DNA from: an uncultured Bacilli bacterium
GTDB taxonomy: Bacteria > Bacillota_I > Bacilli_A > RF39 > UBA660
Direction of reading: 5' to 3'
Assembly (NCBI GenBank): GCA_934149105.1
Contig: CAKPDP010000005.1
Location: 53,984-117,983, forward strand
Length of the DNA stretch: 64,000 nucleotides
The position numbers and the translations under genes were made by a program. Every line of letters starts with the position of its first letter. Positions within the stretch are counted from its first letter, which is position 1. Of the stretch, positions 8,731 to 18,076 are shown in pieces. The notes beneath the pieces are model-generated. The model was not told where the DNA came from. It searched no databases and was given only the letters and a program-made list of their open reading frames with translations.

Positions 8731-9642
8731 ATGGAAAATTTAACCTTAGTTGTCATGGCCGCCGGTATGGGAAGTCGTTTTGGTGGACCTAAACAAATAA
8801 CTGCCATCGGACCAAGTGGCGAATTCATAATTGATTATTCTATCTATGATGCCATTCGAGCGGGCTTTACAAAAATTGTTTTTGTTATTCGCAAAGAACA
8901 TGAAGAAATATTTCACAATACAATTGAAAAAAGAGTAGGGGATCGTATCAAAATAGCCTATGCTTACCAAGAGCTAGATAATCTACCAGAAGACTCTCAT
9001 GTCCCATCTAGTAGAACTAAACCTCTAGGTACAGCCTATGCTGTCTTGTGTGCTAAGCCTTTAATAGAAGGACCTTTTGCCATCATTAATGCCGATGATT
9101 TTTATGGCCAAGATGCTTATCAAAAAGTAGCAACCTTCTTAAAAAATAATTCTGATCCTCATAAAGGTGTAATGATATCTTATCCTATCGTTTCTACTAC
9201 TAGTAATTACGGTAGCGTTAAACGTGGTGTCATTGATGTCCAAGACTCTTATGTAACTGAGATAACAGAATGTTCTATTGATGTCCAAGATAACATTGCT
9301 TACTGTCACCCTCTATCAGGAGGAGCCGATTTTACTACTACCATCGATCATCCTGTATCTATGAATTTATTTGGCTTTAACGAGAATTTTATGGATCTTT
9401 TAGAAACTGATTTTCAAGAATTTATTCATAAAGATCCTGCTTATCTAGAAGAAACTGAAATCTTTCTTCCTGATACTGTCAAAAAAAACATCAAAAATGG
9501 CCAACTAAAATTACAAAATATTGTTTCAACAGGAACGTGGGCTGGTTTGACCTACAAAGAAGATCTACCTGAATTTGAAGAAAAAATCCATAATTTGATA
9601 AATCAACATGAGTATCCTACCAATTTATGGACTACCGATTAA
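8731..9642 (+). CDS. Sugar-phosphate nucleotidyltransferase family protein, copy 2 (tandem paralogue)
   Basis: A 303-aa paralogue of the preceding gene. It shares VVMAAGMGSRFGGPKQ, GPSGEFIIDYS, FAIINADDFYG, DHPVSMNLF, LPDTVKK and the C-terminal TYKEDLP. The copies diverge most between residues about 75-100 and 165-200, where acceptor specificity would be expected. Ribosome site AAAGGAG lies upstream. The pair is a tandem duplication with subfunctionalisation possible (inference). The operon ends in a terminator starting at the stop codon. Confidence 0.8.
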   Translation: MENLTLVVMAAGMGSRFGGPKQITAIGPSGEFIIDYSIYDAIRAGFTKIVFVIRKEHEEIFHNTIEKRVGDRIKIAYAYQELDNLPEDSHVPSSRTKPLGTAYAVLCAKPLIEGPFAIINADDFYGQDAYQKVATFLKNNSDPHKGVMISYPIVSTTSNYGSVKRGVIDVQDSYVTEITECSIDVQDNIAYCHPLSGGADFTTTIDHPVSMNLFGFNENFMDLLETDFQEFIHKDPAYLEETEIFLPDTVKKNIKNGQLKLQNIVSTGTWAGLTYKEDLPEFEEKIHNLINQHEYPTNLWTTD

Positions 9643-9689
9643 GAACTAAAATGATACGAAGAAGTACCAATTTAGTTCTTTTTCTTTTT
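9641..9689 (+). terminator. Terminator of the hpf-nucleotidyltransferase operon
   Basis: The stem AAGAACTAAA / TTTAGTTCTT with a 20-nt loop is followed by TTTCTTTTT. Confidence 0.75.
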
Positions 9690-9718
9690 AATATTTTATA
9701 ATATACTTGGTGATGACT

Positions 9719-10429
9719 ATGAAATATATAATAAATTTAATCAAAAGCCTAATTCCTATTATCTTAATCTATTTAATCTATTTAATTCTTGCTATCGTTA
9801 TCTCTTTAGTTTACGTATCTCTAACTAACAACGATCTAGAATCCTTTATAACTAATTATTTATCCTATTTCCTTCTTCCTTATTTTATTATCATTATAAT
9901 TTTTATTTTCCACAAATATTCTCAAACCGCTCCTCCTTTAAACACCCTCCCTTATCTTCCTTGTCTTTACCTTGGTTTCTCTCTAACCCTTACCCTAAAC
10001 ATGCTCCTTTTTCTACTCATTCCTCAGGAAAGCTCTACCACACCCTCTCTTTTTACCGCTATCATCTTTAGTTCTATTCTTGGTCCCATCTTTGAAGAAG
10101 TAGTTTTTAGATATTATTTCTTCAATAAATTATCTTCTTTTTCCTCTCCTTTCCTCACAGTTATTTTAAATAGTCTTATTTTTGCTATTATCCATAACAC
10201 CATAAGTGGGATCATTTTTGCTTTCTTTATGTCCCTTTGTATCAATCTAATTTACAACAAATATCATAACCTTATTTCTTGTATTATCATCCATATGATC
10301 TGTAATTTTACTGCTCTTTTCTTATCAGAATTTAACTTATCTATTCTTCTTCTTTCTCTTCTTAATCTCTTCATCTCTATCCTTATTATCTTTCCTCACT
10401 CTAAAAAACAATCTCTTATTAGTCTATAA
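9719..10429 (+). CDS. CPBP family intramembrane glutamic endopeptidase (Abi/CAAX protease-like)
   Basis: A 236-aa polytopic membrane protein with about seven hydrophobic segments. It has the CPBP motifs: FEEVVFRYYF (EExxxR, about residue 125), the FAIIHN motif near 155 and a third segment IIIHMICNF near 191. These residues form the active site in Rce1-like proteases. Bacterial members do peptide maturation or immunity functions; no bacteriocin genes are nearby. The start ATG 9719 is chosen because GGTGA lies 5 nt upstream; the upstream TTG, GTG and ATG overlap that site. It is unusually C/T-rich on this strand, as expected for hydrophobic coding. Confidence 0.85.
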   Translation: MKYIINLIKSLIPIILIYLIYLILAIVISLVYVSLTNNDLESFITNYLSYFLLPYFIIIIIFIFHKYSQTAPPLNTLPYLPCLYLGFSLTLTLNMLLFLLIPQESSTTPSLFTAIIFSSILGPIFEEVVFRYYFFNKLSSFSSPFLTVILNSLIFAIIHNTISGIIFAFFMSLCINLIYNKYHNLISCIIIHMICNFTALFLSEFNLSILLLSLLNLFISILIIFPHSKKQSLISL

Positions 10430-10516
10430 AATTAACTCCAAATAAAAAATAACAGGCCCTTTACTTTTAATCTCTTTTATTATAAAATATAACTGAGGAA
10501 CAAGGATGTGGTTTTG

Positions 10517-11815
10517 ATGGAACAATATAATTTATTACCCGCTGATACGTATATTGTCTATAACAAAACTATTTTAACTAATACTGATAGACAAATATTA
10601 AGTATGTTATATCAGCCAATCATTGGCCCTTTACCAATAATATTATATTTTTCTTTATGGTCTGATTTAGAAAAGAATGAACTCTTAAGTAATGAATTTA
10701 CGCATCACCATCTAGAAGCCAACATGCACATGTCCTTATCGGAAATTTCTCAAATAAGAGCCAAATTAGAAGCTATTGGTCTTTTGAAAACACTTGTTAA
10801 AGAAGATACCATTACTAGTTATATCTATGAATTATATTCTCCTTTAAGTGCCCATGAATTTTTTAACCATCCTATTTTAAATATTGTTCTCTATAGTAAT
10901 GTTGGTAAAAAAGAATATAATACTCTAGTTGATTATTTTAAAACTCCTAGATTAAACACTAATGGTTATACTGACATTTCTGCATCCTTCAATTCTGTCT
11001 TTGGTTCTGTTCCTATGACTTCCTATGAAGCAATAAATGACAGTATCAGAAAATATAACAAATTAAAATTAAATATTAATACTAATTTTGATTTTGACTT
11101 TTTAATCGCGGCCATGCCCAGTAGTGTCAATAAAGAACGTCTCTTTACCAAAGAAAATAAAGAACTAATTTTAGAATTATCTTTCTTATATGAAATAGAC
11201 GCTATGAAGATGCAAAATATTATCAAAGGCTGTCTCAACGAACGAGGAACTATCTCTAAAGATGAATTTCGAAAAGCTTGTCGCAATTATTATCAATTTG
11301 ATAATGCTGGTTTATTACCCAGTTTAATTGATACTACTCAACCTAATTATTTAAGAAAACCTATTGGCGAAAATTCTAAACGTGCCAAAATGGTCTATAC
11401 CTTTGAATCCATCTCTCCTTACAATTTATTAAAAAGTAAAAATGGTGGAGCCGAACCAACTAAAAGAGATTTACGCTTAGCAGAAGACCTAATCGTTGAT
11501 TATAAATTAAAACCAGGTGTTGTCAATGTTTTAATTGATTACACCCTAAAGACTAATAATAATAAACTTAATCGTAGTTTCGTTGAAACTATCGCCGGAC
11601 AATGGCAACGTTTAAAAATAGAAACTGTCGATGAAGCCATGTCCGTTGCTGAAAAAGAACACAAAAAATATAATAAAACCTCTCCTAAAATCAAAAAAAC
11701 TACTACTACCAAAGAAGAAAAAATTCCTGAATGGTTTGATAAAAATATTGATGTTCAAGAAGCAACTTTAACCGAAAAGCAAAAAATAGAAGAATTATTA
11801 AAGGAGTATAAGTAA
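10517..11815 (+). CDS. dnaB: Replication initiation and membrane attachment protein DnaB
   Basis: A 432-aa DnaB/DnaD-superfamily primosome protein. In Bacilli it acts with DnaD and DnaI to load the replicative helicase at oriC and restart sites, and associates with the membrane. The N-terminal winged-helix domain (about 1-120) includes TDRQILSMLYQPIIGP and LSEISQIRAKLEAIGLL. The DnaD-like C-terminal domain (about 300-400) includes LRLAEDLIVDYKLKPGVVNVLIDYTL and FVETIAGQWQRLKI. Start ATG 10517 has AAGGATG 8 nt upstream. The next gene is dnaI 1 nt after the stop, the conserved Bacilli pair. Confidence 0.93.
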   Translation: MEQYNLLPADTYIVYNKTILTNTDRQILSMLYQPIIGPLPIILYFSLWSDLEKNELLSNEFTHHHLEANMHMSLSEISQIRAKLEAIGLLKTLVKEDTITSYIYELYSPLSAHEFFNHPILNIVLYSNVGKKEYNTLVDYFKTPRLNTNGYTDISASFNSVFGSVPMTSYEAINDSIRKYNKLKLNINTNFDFDFLIAAMPSSVNKERLFTKENKELILELSFLYEIDAMKMQNIIKGCLNERGTISKDEFRKACRNYYQFDNAGLLPSLIDTTQPNYLRKPIGENSKRAKMVYTFESISPYNLLKSKNGGAEPTKRDLRLAEDLIVDYKLKPGVVNVLIDYTLKTNNNKLNRSFVETIAGQWQRLKIETVDEAMSVAEKEHKKYNKTSPKIKKTTTTKEEKIPEWFDKNIDVQEATLTEKQKIEELLKEYK

Positions 11816-11816
11816 T

Positions 11817-12740
11817 ATGGAAAGTTTGAAAAATGTTATCAATAATAAATATTATAGTTTAGATTACAAACTTGAAAAAGATTTTAGCACTTCCTATGAT
11901 CAAAATACTACCTTTAAAAAAATCGTGGATAATTTAGGCTTACCCCATAAAGAACTTATGAAATATACTACTAAGATAGAAGATAGTGCTAAAGAACTAA
12001 ATCATTGTAGTAAGTGTCCTAATATCTTAAGTTGTAAAAATAGTGTTCCAGGCTATATTTATTATCCCTTAATAGAAAATGAAAATCTAAATTTTTGTTA
12101 CATTCCTTGTAAGTATAAAAAATCTTTAGATAATATTAATTCCTACAAGAAAAATATTTATATCTACGATATCCCTAAAGAAATCGAAGAAGCTTCTATG
12201 AAAGAAATAGATACTGATGATCCTAGACGGTTCGAAGTCATTACTTGGTTAAAAAATTATATTGATAACTATAAAAAAGGAAATCCCCAGAAAGGATTAT
12301 ACTTAACAGGAAATTTTGGCTGTGGCAAGACTTATTTGGTCGCTGCCATGTTAAATGAATTAGCCAAATCTAATTATAAAGTCGCTATTATTTATTATCC
12401 TGATTTTTTAAGAAGAATAAAAGAGTCTTTCAATAATGACTCTGATTATGGTAATCTAATTAATACCATTGAAAAAGTAGAAATATTGTTAATTGATGAT
12501 ATCGGTGCCGAAACCACTACTCCTTGGGCTCGTGACGAAGTTTTAGGAACTATCCTTCAATATCGTATGCAAGAACACCTAGCCACCTTCTTTACCTCTA
12601 ATTTAACCCTTAAAGAATTAGAAGAACATCTAAGTGTTTCCACTAAAGGAATAGAAAAAGTCAAGGCTCGTCGTATAATAGAAAGAATAAAGCAACTAAC
12701 CGAAGAAAAAACCATGATTAGTACTAATAAAAGAAAGTGA
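11817..12740 (+). CDS. dnaI: Primosomal helicase loader DnaI
   Basis: A 307-aa AAA+ ATPase that loads the replicative helicase. The N-terminal helicase-binding region has a zinc-ribbon cysteine set (CSKCPNILSCKN, FCYIPCKYK, residues about 62-100). The AAA+ domain starts near 125 with Walker A GNFGCGKT (about 164-171), Walker B ILLIDDIGAE (about 222) and sensor-1 FFTSNLT (about 261). Length equals B. subtilis DnaI (311 aa). Its AAGGAG ribosome site lies inside the end of dnaB, showing translational coupling. Ends with TGA, evidence for the standard code. Confidence 0.94.
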   Translation: MESLKNVINNKYYSLDYKLEKDFSTSYDQNTTFKKIVDNLGLPHKELMKYTTKIEDSAKELNHCSKCPNILSCKNSVPGYIYYPLIENENLNFCYIPCKYKKSLDNINSYKKNIYIYDIPKEIEEASMKEIDTDDPRRFEVITWLKNYIDNYKKGNPQKGLYLTGNFGCGKTYLVAAMLNELAKSNYKVAIIYYPDFLRRIKESFNNDSDYGNLINTIEKVEILLIDDIGAETTTPWARDEVLGTILQYRMQEHLATFFTSNLTLKELEEHLSVSTKGIEKVKARRIIERIKQLTEEKTMISTNKRK

Positions 12741-12749
12741 GAGAGAAAT

Positions 12750-13040
12750 ATGAATAATCAAGAAAATAAATTTACTCAAAGTTTTACAGATGAACAAGGG
12801 GGAAAATCAACTGTTGTTATTGAGGGAAGACCTAATAATGCTCCTAAATTATCCAAAGATAAATACAAACTAGTCGAAAATATTAAAACTAATTCTAATC
12901 ACTACCTAACTAAAAAAAGTAAAAATATTTTCACTGCCGACATCGGCGTTCATAGTCCCGGTTTTGCTCCTATCATAACCTTATCAACCATCATTGCCTT
13001 ATTCACCGTCGTTATCTTATATATTATTTTCAAATATTAA
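12750..13040 (+). CDS. Small C-terminally membrane-anchored protein, unknown
   Basis: I do not recognise this 96-aa protein. Residues 1-68 are polar and charged; residues about 71-94 form one hydrophobic segment ending three residues before the stop, so it looks tail-anchored with the N-terminus in the cytosol. It starts 9 nt after dnaI (AGAGAGAAAT upstream) and is probably in the dnaB-dnaI operon. A membrane role in primosome tethering would be speculation. A perfect hairpin follows. Confidence 0.6.
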   Translation: MNNQENKFTQSFTDEQGGKSTVVIEGRPNNAPKLSKDKYKLVENIKTNSNHYLTKKSKNIFTADIGVHSPGFAPIITLSTIIALFTVVILYIIFKY

Positions 13041-13048
13041 TCTAATTC

Positions 13049-13082
13049 TAAGAAACAAATATAACAAAATATTTGTTTCTTA
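13049..13082. terminator. 14-bp perfect hairpin between the dnaB-dnaI operon and dnaE
   Basis: Arms TAAGAAACAAATAT / ATATTTGTTTCTTA enclose a 6-nt loop. There is no T-run on the plus side, so termination efficiency is uncertain; dnaE starts 21 nt later, so it may act as attenuator or processing site. Confidence 0.5.
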
Positions 13083-13102
13083 CATTATCTAGGAGGCTTA
13101 CT

Positions 13103-16018
13103 ATGAATTATATATCATTGCAAACAAAAACTAGCTATTCCTTACTAGAAAGCCTAAATAATATTCCTGATCTAGTAACTAAAGCTCGTAAACTAGGTTA
13201 TACCTCTTTAGCTATAACTGATCATAATAACATGTTTGGGGTTATGGAATTTTATAATGCTTGTCGTAGTCAAAATATTAAACCTATTATTGGCTTACAA
13301 CTAGATATTAATTCTTCTTATATCTTATTATATGCCCAATCTAATCATGGCTATCACAATCTAATAAAACTATCAACTATTAAGTCAGAAAGAGCTATAA
13401 CTATAGAAGATCTAATTACTTATAAAGAAGATTTAATCTTAGTTATTCCTTCTGATCATTTTGATCAAACTATCTATGATCTTTATAAAATAAAATATGT
13501 AGGTTATCATACTTACTCTAACCAAAACTCTCTAACCCTACCTAAAGTCTATATCAATGATGTCTCTTATTTAGAAGAAACTGATTATAAATATTTAGAT
13601 TACTTATATATGATCAAAGATAATAAAGTTTTAGGAGAATATGAACTAAATACCCATAAACATAAATATCTTTTACCTTTAGAAGAATTGACCACTAAAG
13701 TTGATCTTGAATCTCTATCCAATGCTTCTTCTATAGCCGATCTTTGTAATGTTACTATCTCTTATACGAAAGGCCTTCTACCAGTATATGACCCAAAGAT
13801 AGATCCTTATAAGTACTTAACAGAACTTTGTCAAAAAGGCCTAAATAAAAGATTAAATAACCATATCCCAGAAGTATATCAAACAAGATTAAATCATGAA
13901 TTATCTGTAATTAATCAAATGGGATTCTGTAATTATTTTTTAGTCGTCTGGAATTATGTCAAGTATGCTAAATTTAACAATATCTTAGTAGGCCCCGGCC
14001 GTGGTAGTGCTGCTGGTAGTCTTGTTAGTTATACTCTTGGTATAACCGATATTGATCCTTTAAAATATAATCTTCTTTTTGAACGCTTTTTAAATCCTGA
14101 ACGTGTTACTATGCCCGATATTGATATTGACTTTGATAGTGTTAAAAGAGAGAGGGTAATAGAGTATGTTACTAATCGTTATGGCTCTAAAAGAGTAGCG
14201 GGTATAATAACCTTCAATACCCTAGGAGCCAAACAAGCTATCAGAGATGTCGGCCGTGTTCTAGATATTTCCCTTCCTATAATTGACGATATCTGTAGAC
14301 AATTAAAAGACGATCTAAAATCATCTCTAGCTAATTCTAAATTAAAAAACTTTATTCTTTCTAATCCTAAGTTGCAGAAACTCTATCAAATAGCCCTTAA
14401 ACTAGAAGGCCTTCCTCGTCATCTTTCTGTTCATGCAGCCGGTATCGTTATGAGTAATAAAGATCTAGATGAAACTATTCCTATTTATAAAAACCAACTA
14501 GGAATGTATGTAACAGGTTATTCCATGAATTACCTAGAGCCGTTAGGCCTATTAAAAATGGACTTTCTTGGTCTTTCTAATTTAACCCTTATAAGTGATG
14601 TTCTTACTAATATTCGTACCCAAGAAAAATTAAATATCACTTTTCAGAATATTCCTCTTGATGATCAAAAAACTCTAAATATCTTTAAAACCGCCCGTAC
14701 TGATGGAATTTTCCAATTTGAATCTGCAGGAATGCGTAATTTCTTAGAAAAACTAGATGTCTCTTCTTTTGATGACTTAGTCGCCGCTTTAGCACTTTAT
14801 CGCCCAGGACCTATGGACAACATTGATACTTACATAAGAAGAAAGAAAGGTCTAGAACCTGTAACCTATCTTCATAAAGATCTAGAGCCTATCTTAAAAT
14901 CTACTTACGGTATAATTATCTATCAAGAACAAATTATGCAAGTTGCTGTTACCTTAGCGGGTTACACCTTCGGCGAAGCCGACATCTTAAGACGTGCCAT
15001 GTCCAAAAAGAAAGAAGCCATTCTCCTTGAAGAAAAGCCTAAATTTATACAAGGCTGCCTTTCTAAAGGCTATACCCAAGAACTAGCTACCTCCGTCTAT
15101 GATCTAATCTTAAAATTTGCTAATTATGGCTTTAATAAATCTCACTCCGTTGCCTATGCCATAATAGCCTATAAAATGGCCTTTCTTAAGACTTATTTCC
15201 TAAACTATTTCCTAGCCAGTACCCTTACTAATGTCATTGGAAGTGATACCAAAACTAAGCTCTATATTGCCGAAGCTCGCCATAATCATATTACCATTGA
15301 AGAACCCGATATTAATATTAGTACTAATAAATATCAAGCTTCCAATGGTCAAATTCGTTGCCCTCTTTCTATCATCAGAAACGTTGGTGCTACTATTAGC
15401 AATGATATTATCAAAGAAAGAACTAATGGCCCTTATATCAGTTTTACTGACTTTGTCAAACGAAATTATCGTCAAGGTCTCAATAAAAAAACTCTCGAAT
15501 TTCTAATTAAAGCCGGTTGCTTTAAAAATTTTGGTTACAATGAACAAACCCTAGTAAATAATCTTGATCCTATCATCAATTATGCCGATCTATCCAAAGA
15601 TATAGGCATACTTGAACTAGAAGAACCCCTAATTGAGATCTTCCCTGAATATTCTAAAGAAGAATTAATTGAAAATCAATTTCAAGTCTATGGTTTCTAC
15701 CTAAGTGCTCATCCCGTTTCCATTTACAGAAAAGTAACTGACCTAAGTATCCCTGATTTACCTAAATACTTCTCTAAAACTATAACCATCATTCTCTATA
15801 TCGACAGTATCAAAGAAGTATTTACTAAAAATAATGATGTTATGGCCTTCGTTCAAGGATCTGATGAATATAGCACTATCTCTCTAACAATGTTTCCTAA
15901 AACATATAAACTATACAATAACATTAAAAAAAATAATATAATTAAAGTAATAGGTCGAGTAGAGAAACGTTTCGATAAATATCAAATAATCGTAAATTCC
16001 CTTGTCATCTTAAAATAA
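13103..16018 (+). CDS. dnaE: DNA polymerase III alpha subunit DnaE (short Gram-positive type)
   Basis: A 971-aa C-family polymerase, the second replicative polymerase beside PolC; in Bacilli DnaE extends RNA primers before handing over to PolC. The order is an N-terminal PHP domain, a polymerase core with GPGRGSAAGSL (about 302) and the catalytic carboxylates in PDIDIDFDS (about 340), KSHSVAYAIIAYKMAF (about 680), and a C-terminal OB domain ending VNSLVILK. The PHP motif that normally reads HTxYSLLD is KTSYSLLES, so its metal site looks lost. ATG 13103 has AGGAGG 6 nt upstream. The upstream hairpin may limit read-through. Confidence 0.95.
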   Translation: MNYISLQTKTSYSLLESLNNIPDLVTKARKLGYTSLAITDHNNMFGVMEFYNACRSQNIKPIIGLQLDINSSYILLYAQSNHGYHNLIKLSTIKSERAITIEDLITYKEDLILVIPSDHFDQTIYDLYKIKYVGYHTYSNQNSLTLPKVYINDVSYLEETDYKYLDYLYMIKDNKVLGEYELNTHKHKYLLPLEELTTKVDLESLSNASSIADLCNVTISYTKGLLPVYDPKIDPYKYLTELCQKGLNKRLNNHIPEVYQTRLNHELSVINQMGFCNYFLVVWNYVKYAKFNNILVGPGRGSAAGSLVSYTLGITDIDPLKYNLLFERFLNPERVTMPDIDIDFDSVKRERVIEYVTNRYGSKRVAGIITFNTLGAKQAIRDVGRVLDISLPIIDDICRQLKDDLKSSLANSKLKNFILSNPKLQKLYQIALKLEGLPRHLSVHAAGIVMSNKDLDETIPIYKNQLGMYVTGYSMNYLEPLGLLKMDFLGLSNLTLISDVLTNIRTQEKLNITFQNIPLDDQKTLNIFKTARTDGIFQFESAGMRNFLEKLDVSSFDDLVAALALYRPGPMDNIDTYIRRKKGLEPVTYLHKDLEPILKSTYGIIIYQEQIMQVAVTLAGYTFGEADILRRAMSKKKEAILLEEKPKFIQGCLSKGYTQELATSVYDLILKFANYGFNKSHSVAYAIIAYKMAFLKTYFLNYFLASTLTNVIGSDTKTKLYIAEARHNHITIEEPDINISTNKYQASNGQIRCPLSIIRNVGATISNDIIKERTNGPYISFTDFVKRNYRQGLNKKTLEFLIKAGCFKNFGYNEQTLVNNLDPIINYADLSKDIGILELEEPLIEIFPEYSKEELIENQFQVYGFYLSAHPVSIYRKVTDLSIPDLPKYFSKTITIILYIDSIKEVFTKNNDVMAFVQGSDEYSTISLTMFPKTYKLYNNIKKNNIIKVIGRVEKRFDKYQIIVNSLVILK

Positions 16019-16060
16019 TCAAGATCCTTATCTTTAATCTCCTTATATTATTTACTAATT

Positions 16061-16098
16061 AAAAGATACCCTAAAATAAATCAAAAGGGTATCTTTTT
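16061..16098. terminator. Bidirectional terminator between dnaE and rluA-family gene
   Basis: The stem AAAAGATACCC / GGGTATCTTTT has T-runs on both strands and serves the convergent genes on each side. Confidence 0.85.
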
Positions 16099-16739
16099 GG
16101 TAATTCTACCTCAAAACTCATTATTTCTTTTGTCGTTGGATGTTGAAAAGTAATCTTCTTAGCCACTAAAGCAATATCAATTCCCGGCTTCTGTTCTTTA
16201 TTATATTTAACATCTCCCACTAAAGGATAACCTCTACTAGAAAACTGGACTCTTATTTGATGACTTCTTCCGGTTTCTAAATAAATTTCTACCAAGCTCA
16301 TCTTCTCTTTATAATCTAATCTCTTATAAGTAAGCCTAGCTTCTTTCCCTAAACTTTTATCCACTACATAAGATATATTCTTTTTCTCATCTTTCTTTAA
16401 ATAATCTAAAAACTTACCTTCTAAGCTAGGCTTACCATATACCACAGCGGCATATACTTTCTTAAAACTATGATCCATAACTTGCTTTCCCAATCTAGAC
16501 GCCGCCTTTGAAGTTTTAGCAAAAACCATAATTCCACTAACGGGTCTATCTAATCTATGAACTAGTCCCAAATAAACATTTCCCGGTTTCTTATCTCTAA
16601 CCTTTATAAATTCTTTTAACTCTGATAATAAATCTTTATCTCTACTACTATCCTCACATACTGGCATATTAGCAGGTTTAAATACTACTAGTATATGATT
16701 ATCTTCGTATATTATCTTAATCTTTTGTAACTCTTCCAT
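16071..16739 (-). CDS. RluA/RluD-family pseudouridine synthase
   Basis: A 222-aa RNA pseudouridine synthase. The catalytic motif is GLVHRLDRPVSGIMVFAKT (Asp of HRLD, near residue 70), preceded by IIYEDNHILVVFKPANMPV (KP motif) and followed by GRSHQIRVQFSSRG and YPLVGDVKY. There is no S4 domain, so it is the short RluA-like form; whether rRNA or tRNA is the target is not clear. ATG 16739 was preferred to GTG 16748; neither has a strong ribosome site. It overlaps the upstream methyltransferase gene by 23 nt, indicating coupling of two RNA-modification genes. Confidence 0.88.
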   Translation of the reverse strand: MEELQKIKIIYEDNHILVVFKPANMPVCEDSSRDKDLLSELKEFIKVRDKKPGNVYLGLVHRLDRPVSGIMVFAKTSKAASRLGKQVMDHSFKKVYAAVVYGKPSLEGKFLDYLKKDEKKNISYVVDKSLGKEARLTYKRLDYKEKMSLVEIYLETGRSHQIRVQFSSRGYPLVGDVKYNKEQKPGIDIALVAKKITFQHPTTKEIMSFEVELPKRYPFDLF

Positions 16740-17577
16740 ATATTCCACAAGGAAGTATTAATTTATCTTTCGTAACGGGAAGACCTATCTCACCTGCATC
16801 GATTTTTGCCCCTTTAAAAGTTTTCTTTAAAATATTTTCTAAACTTGTTGGCGAAACTCCTGTTGTATAAGAATTAACTAATAAAAAACTGTAGTCCGGA
16901 TCTAGTACAGCATAAGCCTTATCTAATAATTCTTGTAAATTATCTTCTAGTCTCCATACTTCTCCATTAGGACCTCTTCCATAACTAGGCGGATCCATAA
17001 TTATTCCCTGATAAGTTCTTCCTCTTCTTTTTTCTCTTTCTAAAAATTTAATAACATCATCAATTATAAATCTAATCTTATTCTTTTCTAAATGATTTAA
17101 ATACATATTTTCTTTGGCCCATTCGATCATACCCTTTGAGGCATCGACATGTACAACCTCTGAAGCTCCTGCTTCACTAGCGGCCATTGTTGCACAACCA
17201 GTATAGGCAAATAAATTTAAACATCTAAATTCTTTCTTACCAGAGTTTCTTATTCTTTCTCGAATAAAGTCCCAATTGGCCGCCTGTTCTGGAAAAATTC
17301 CTGTATGTTTAAAATTAGTCGGAGCTACTTTGAATACTAAATCTTGATACTTAACTTCCCAACTATCATGTATCTTCTTCTTATATTCCCAATATCCTCC
17401 TCCTTTGTTGCTCCGATGATAATATCCATCCCATTTTTCCCATTCTAAATTCTTATCTCTATCCCAGATAATTTGGGGATCTGGTCTTCTTAGTATTACC
17501 TTTCCCCATCTTTCTAGCTTTTCTCCCTTACCAGTATCTAAACATTCATAGTCTTGCCATTTATCACTAACTATCAT
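16717..17577 (-). CDS. Class I SAM-dependent methyltransferase, RlmI-like (rRNA m5C family)
   Basis: A 286-aa methyltransferase of the RlmI/YccW type. The SAM-binding motif is NLFAYTGCATMAASEAGA (about residue 121), the acidic loop is HVDASKGMIEWAKEN and the catalytic motif is IIMDPPSYGRGPNG (about 197). An N-terminal part contains RRPDPQIIW. It lacks the PUA domain of E. coli RlmI, typical of the short Gram-positive/mollicute form. ATG 17577 has GAGGTGAAG upstream. Target probably 23S rRNA cytosine (family inference). Confidence 0.85.
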   Translation of the reverse strand: MIVSDKWQDYECLDTGKGEKLERWGKVILRRPDPQIIWDRDKNLEWEKWDGYYHRSNKGGGYWEYKKKIHDSWEVKYQDLVFKVAPTNFKHTGIFPEQAANWDFIRERIRNSGKKEFRCLNLFAYTGCATMAASEAGASEVVHVDASKGMIEWAKENMYLNHLEKNKIRFIIDDVIKFLEREKRRGRTYQGIIMDPPSYGRGPNGEVWRLEDNLQELLDKAYAVLDPDYSFLLVNSYTTGVSPTSLENILKKTFKGAKIDAGEIGLPVTKDKLILPCGIYGRVTKD

Positions 17578-17639
17578 ACTTCTTCACCTCAGTACTACCA
17601 TTATACAAAACGATCCTTAAAAAAGCAAATTAATTTGCC

Positions 17640-18026
17640 TTACTCTATAACAATATTCTTACTATTTTTCTTTGGTAATTCCTGTTTAGGAAAAGAAATC
17701 TCTAACACTCCATCCTTACAACTTGCTTTAATATCTTCTTCTCTTTTAGATCCTATATAAAAACTTCTCCTAGCGTCTCCGACAAATCTCTCTCTTCTTA
17801 CATAGCTGATCCCTGTCTCGTCTAATTTCATAACTTTAATATTTAGATATCCATTCTCATAGTCTATCATAATATTTTCTTTTTTAACCCCAGGAATATC
17901 AATTACTATAAAATACTTATCATCAGTATCAATAATATCTGTCTTCATACAATTATTATCCCCAGTCGCTGGCCTTTCATATTTGTAAAAATATTCATTA
18001 ACATTATAATTCTTCCTAGGTAACAT
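17640..18026 (-). CDS. Hsp20/alpha-crystallin small heat-shock protein
   Basis: A 128-aa ATP-independent holdase chaperone. The alpha-crystallin domain runs from about residue 26 (MKTDIIDTDDKYFIVIDIPGV) through YLNIKVMK to DGVLEISFPKQE near 110. The N-terminal arm is short and there is a C-terminal IVIE (I-x-I-like) anchor. Start ATG 18026 has GAGGG 5 nt upstream; the more distal ATG at 18038 has no site. No CIRCE operator is visible upstream. Confidence 0.9.
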   Translation of the reverse strand: MLPRKNYNVNEYFYKYERPATGDNNCMKTDIIDTDDKYFIVIDIPGVKKENIMIDYENGYLNIKVMKLDETGISYVRRERFVGDARRSFYIGSKREEDIKASCKDGVLEISFPKQELPKKNSKNIVIE

Positions 18027-18076
18027 AATATCCCTCATTTCTAAGTTTATTATGTTTAAAAATCATATCTTTATAC

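Noticed and set aside
12238..12740. DnaC-type or IstB transposition ATPase instead of DnaI
   Set aside because: The N-terminal cysteine zinc motif and dnaB linkage fit DnaI; no IstA transposase nearby.
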